Positions 62,801-64,000 of a stretch of 64,000 bases of DNA are shown piece after piece. The stretch comes from Acorus gramineus. Lineage: Eukaryota; Streptophyta; Magnoliopsida; Acorales; Acoraceae. The stretch lies in assembly GCA_030737835.1 (NCBI GenBank), contig CM060853.1:8888134-8952133 (forward strand), given 5' to 3'. The notes below the pieces were generated by a model that was not told the DNA's origin, did not search any database, and saw nothing but the letters and a program-made list of their open reading frames with translations. Made by a program: the position numbers and the translations under genes. The number at the start of each line of letters is the position of its first letter. Within the stretch, counting starts at the first letter, position 1.

Positions 62801-63991
62801 TTTGCTGTCATTTAGTATAACATGCACATCTTTTTTAAATACCAACTTTATCCTTTAGTGAAATGTGTGGAAATACAAAAGAGAGGAGATGGGTAAGTGA
62901 TGCACCTATTATTTTATTAATAATTTATGTGAGGGTATTTGTTTTATCAGTAACAGTAGACTAGTCAAACCACTATTTGATAATCATTCCAGTTTTATAC
63001 CATGATTATACCAGTCAATATACCACTGCCAAACGGAGCCTTACATTTAATATTCTTCAACAACTAACATGAGTTTGCTTTCCAACCTCATTTCCTATGA
63101 GCATGAAATCCATTCTGATGATGAGAACTCCAAACATGAATATAGAATGGGCAAAACTGAACTGCAACACTAAAAACACAAAATTATGGTTATTTGAATG
63201 GTTCTGCAGAATATTATGCAAGTACCCAAAATGCCTATGTATTAATCTAATATGCCTACAGACCATCTTGATTTTTTTTTAAAACAACTATAAGCACCAA
63301 ATTCTCTTCATGGCCACCTAAAACAGCTTTAAAACATATCAGTTTAGGATTCACCCCACACGGGGCTAACTCTCCGATTAGGGGCATGGGTTTTCTCCTC
63401 AATAGGTCTTGATCTCCAAACTCCCAAGGTTTATCTGATGCACAGGGTTTGTAGGCAATTTCGTGCGGGTTTTTCCCATCTCTTACACCAAAAATAGTTC
63501 TTGACTCATATAAATTCACATACAATAAAAGATGACAAACATATATATACCTTCAATAACTATTACTTCATTATTATTTTTTACTTAAAAGCAGGCAATA
63601 GCACTTCATACAAATCTTTAAAAGTAAAAATTTCAATTCACTTCCTCCAAAAGCAATCCCATGAAGTCACACAAAACAAAACCACAAAAATAAAACAAAT
63701 TTTCCTTGTAAGTTGTGTGAGAGAGAAGTGGACCTGATGGACCCCAAAACCCTAAGACAATAAGAAACCCAAGAAAAAAACCAAAAGCCCTAGAAATCGA
63801 TGTGCCCAACGACGCACAAAAAATCAAGAGAACAGAATCAACAAGGATCCTTGTAAGTCGTGTTTGTGAGTGAGTGAGTGAGTGAGAGAGAGAGAGAGAG
63901 AGAGGTGAACCTGATGGAGTTGATCCTTGTAAGTGGAGAGGTTCGCAGCGAGTTCATCGATGCTCACCTCCTCTCCTCCTCCTCCTTCCAT
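56843..63991 (-). CDS. SPF30: Survival-of-motor-neuron-related splicing factor 30 (SPF30/SMNDC1), complete
   Basis: Tudor-domain protein needed for tri-snRNP recruitment in spliceosome assembly; nuclear. Minus-strand exons: 63911-63991, 62305-62373, 61509-61631, 61066-61148, 60892-60967, 59831-60016, 57502-57630, 56843-57007; phases join, 303 residues, the usual plant length. The N-terminus (MEGGGGEEVSIDELAANLST) is helical. The Tudor domain spans ~98-148: FSVGTKVQAVWSDDGEWYDA and GYFVSYEGWGNKEEV, keeping the aromatic residues expected for the dimethyl-arginine cage. Exon 6 is a charged coiled coil (EAEKEAEATKLAIKRK). Exons 7-8 contain KATKKKKIHAFKSK (likely NLS), QNAWQQFQ and SGRKRESIFKSPEDP. 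Intron 6 (57631-59830) carries a LINE insertion and intron 1 a GA repeat near its donor; neither breaks coding. Confidence 0.95.
58064..59776 (+). mobile_element. 5'-truncated L1-type LINE in SPF30 intron 6, with target-site duplication
   Basis: aaggatgaagt flanks the element at 58053-58063 and 59777-59787. Inside, 58062-58526 encodes the end of the reverse transcriptase (GPKVNLNKSNLFGI, KYLGLPLHTSSLQKRDW, LDGWKERALSLGGR) and 58623-59651 encodes the downstream region with the zf-RVT motif (CLLCGGAEEDREHLFFRCPF) and WCIWLTRNESHF. Between them stops and frame changes break the reading frame, next to a short duplication (tgattgctgatcagga twice near 58622-58652). The RT catalytic core is absent. 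It ends in tccttattcaaaaaaa. Opposite in orientation to SPF30. Confidence 0.9.
63865..63903 (+). repeat. (GTGA)n/(GA)n microsatellite in SPF30 intron 1
   Basis: gtgagtgagtgagtgag followed by about ten GA units, 8-45 bases from the exon 1 splice donor on the minus strand. Confidence 0.8.
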
Positions 63992-64000
63992 CTTCTCTGC

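Noticed and set aside
1..64000. CRISPR arrays, operons, prokaryotic-type defence or biosynthetic systems
   Set aside because: The window is intron-bearing plant nuclear DNA; no such structures are present.
1..64000. tRNA or rRNA genes
   Set aside because: No complete tRNA cloverleaf or rRNA core was found; the only Pol III-like boxes are in the SINE-like elements.

Overview
The window is nuclear DNA of a flowering plant. It is AT-rich, its genes have many short AT-rich introns with GT-AG borders, and the gene families are plant types (an AP2/ERF factor, a PHD protein of the MS1/At1g33420 group, a VPS9A-type Rab GEF). I cannot tell monocot from dicot with confidence. Exon borders below were placed by hand from splice consensus and unbroken reading phase, so each may be off by a few bases.

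Layout. 1-9317 (+): 3' part of MAD1 (spindle checkpoint), 15 exons, 5' end outside the window. 9.3-16.6 kb: no firm gene, but an orphan last-exon-like ORF on the minus strand and several local direct duplications. 16661-17152 (+): intronless GC-rich DREB-type AP2/ERF gene, followed at 17.75 kb by a copy of its own 3' end. 18.7-21 kb: a SINE-like sequence and a degenerate array of ~290-bp repeats. 21.7-27.6 kb (+): complete GT31 beta-1,3-galactosyltransferase gene (8 exons) whose promoter and start of exon 1 are tandemly duplicated. 28.4-37.25 kb (-): complete RRN3/TIF-IA gene (15 exons), the Pol I initiation factor. 37.1-46.1 kb: a segmental repeat array that carries a copy of the RRN3 promoter and exon 1, TIR elements, a Tourist-like MITE and a LINE tail. 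47335-51385 (+): complete PHD-finger gene (5 exons), itself preceded by a duplicated promoter. 51813-55916 (-): compact VPS9A-type Rab5 GEF (6 exons, one GC-AG intron). 56843-63991 (-): complete SPF30/SMNDC1 Tudor splicing factor (8 exons) with a 5'-truncated LINE in intron 6.

The genes are unrelated housekeeping or regulatory loci (mitosis, rRNA transcription, splicing, endosomal traffic, glycosylation, transcription) and do not form a pathway or cluster. The most distinctive property of the window is structural: four of the seven genes have one end (3' end, promoter, or promoter plus first exon) copied locally, two of the copies making short chimeric ORFs. I see no gene-encoded novel system, and say so plainly.
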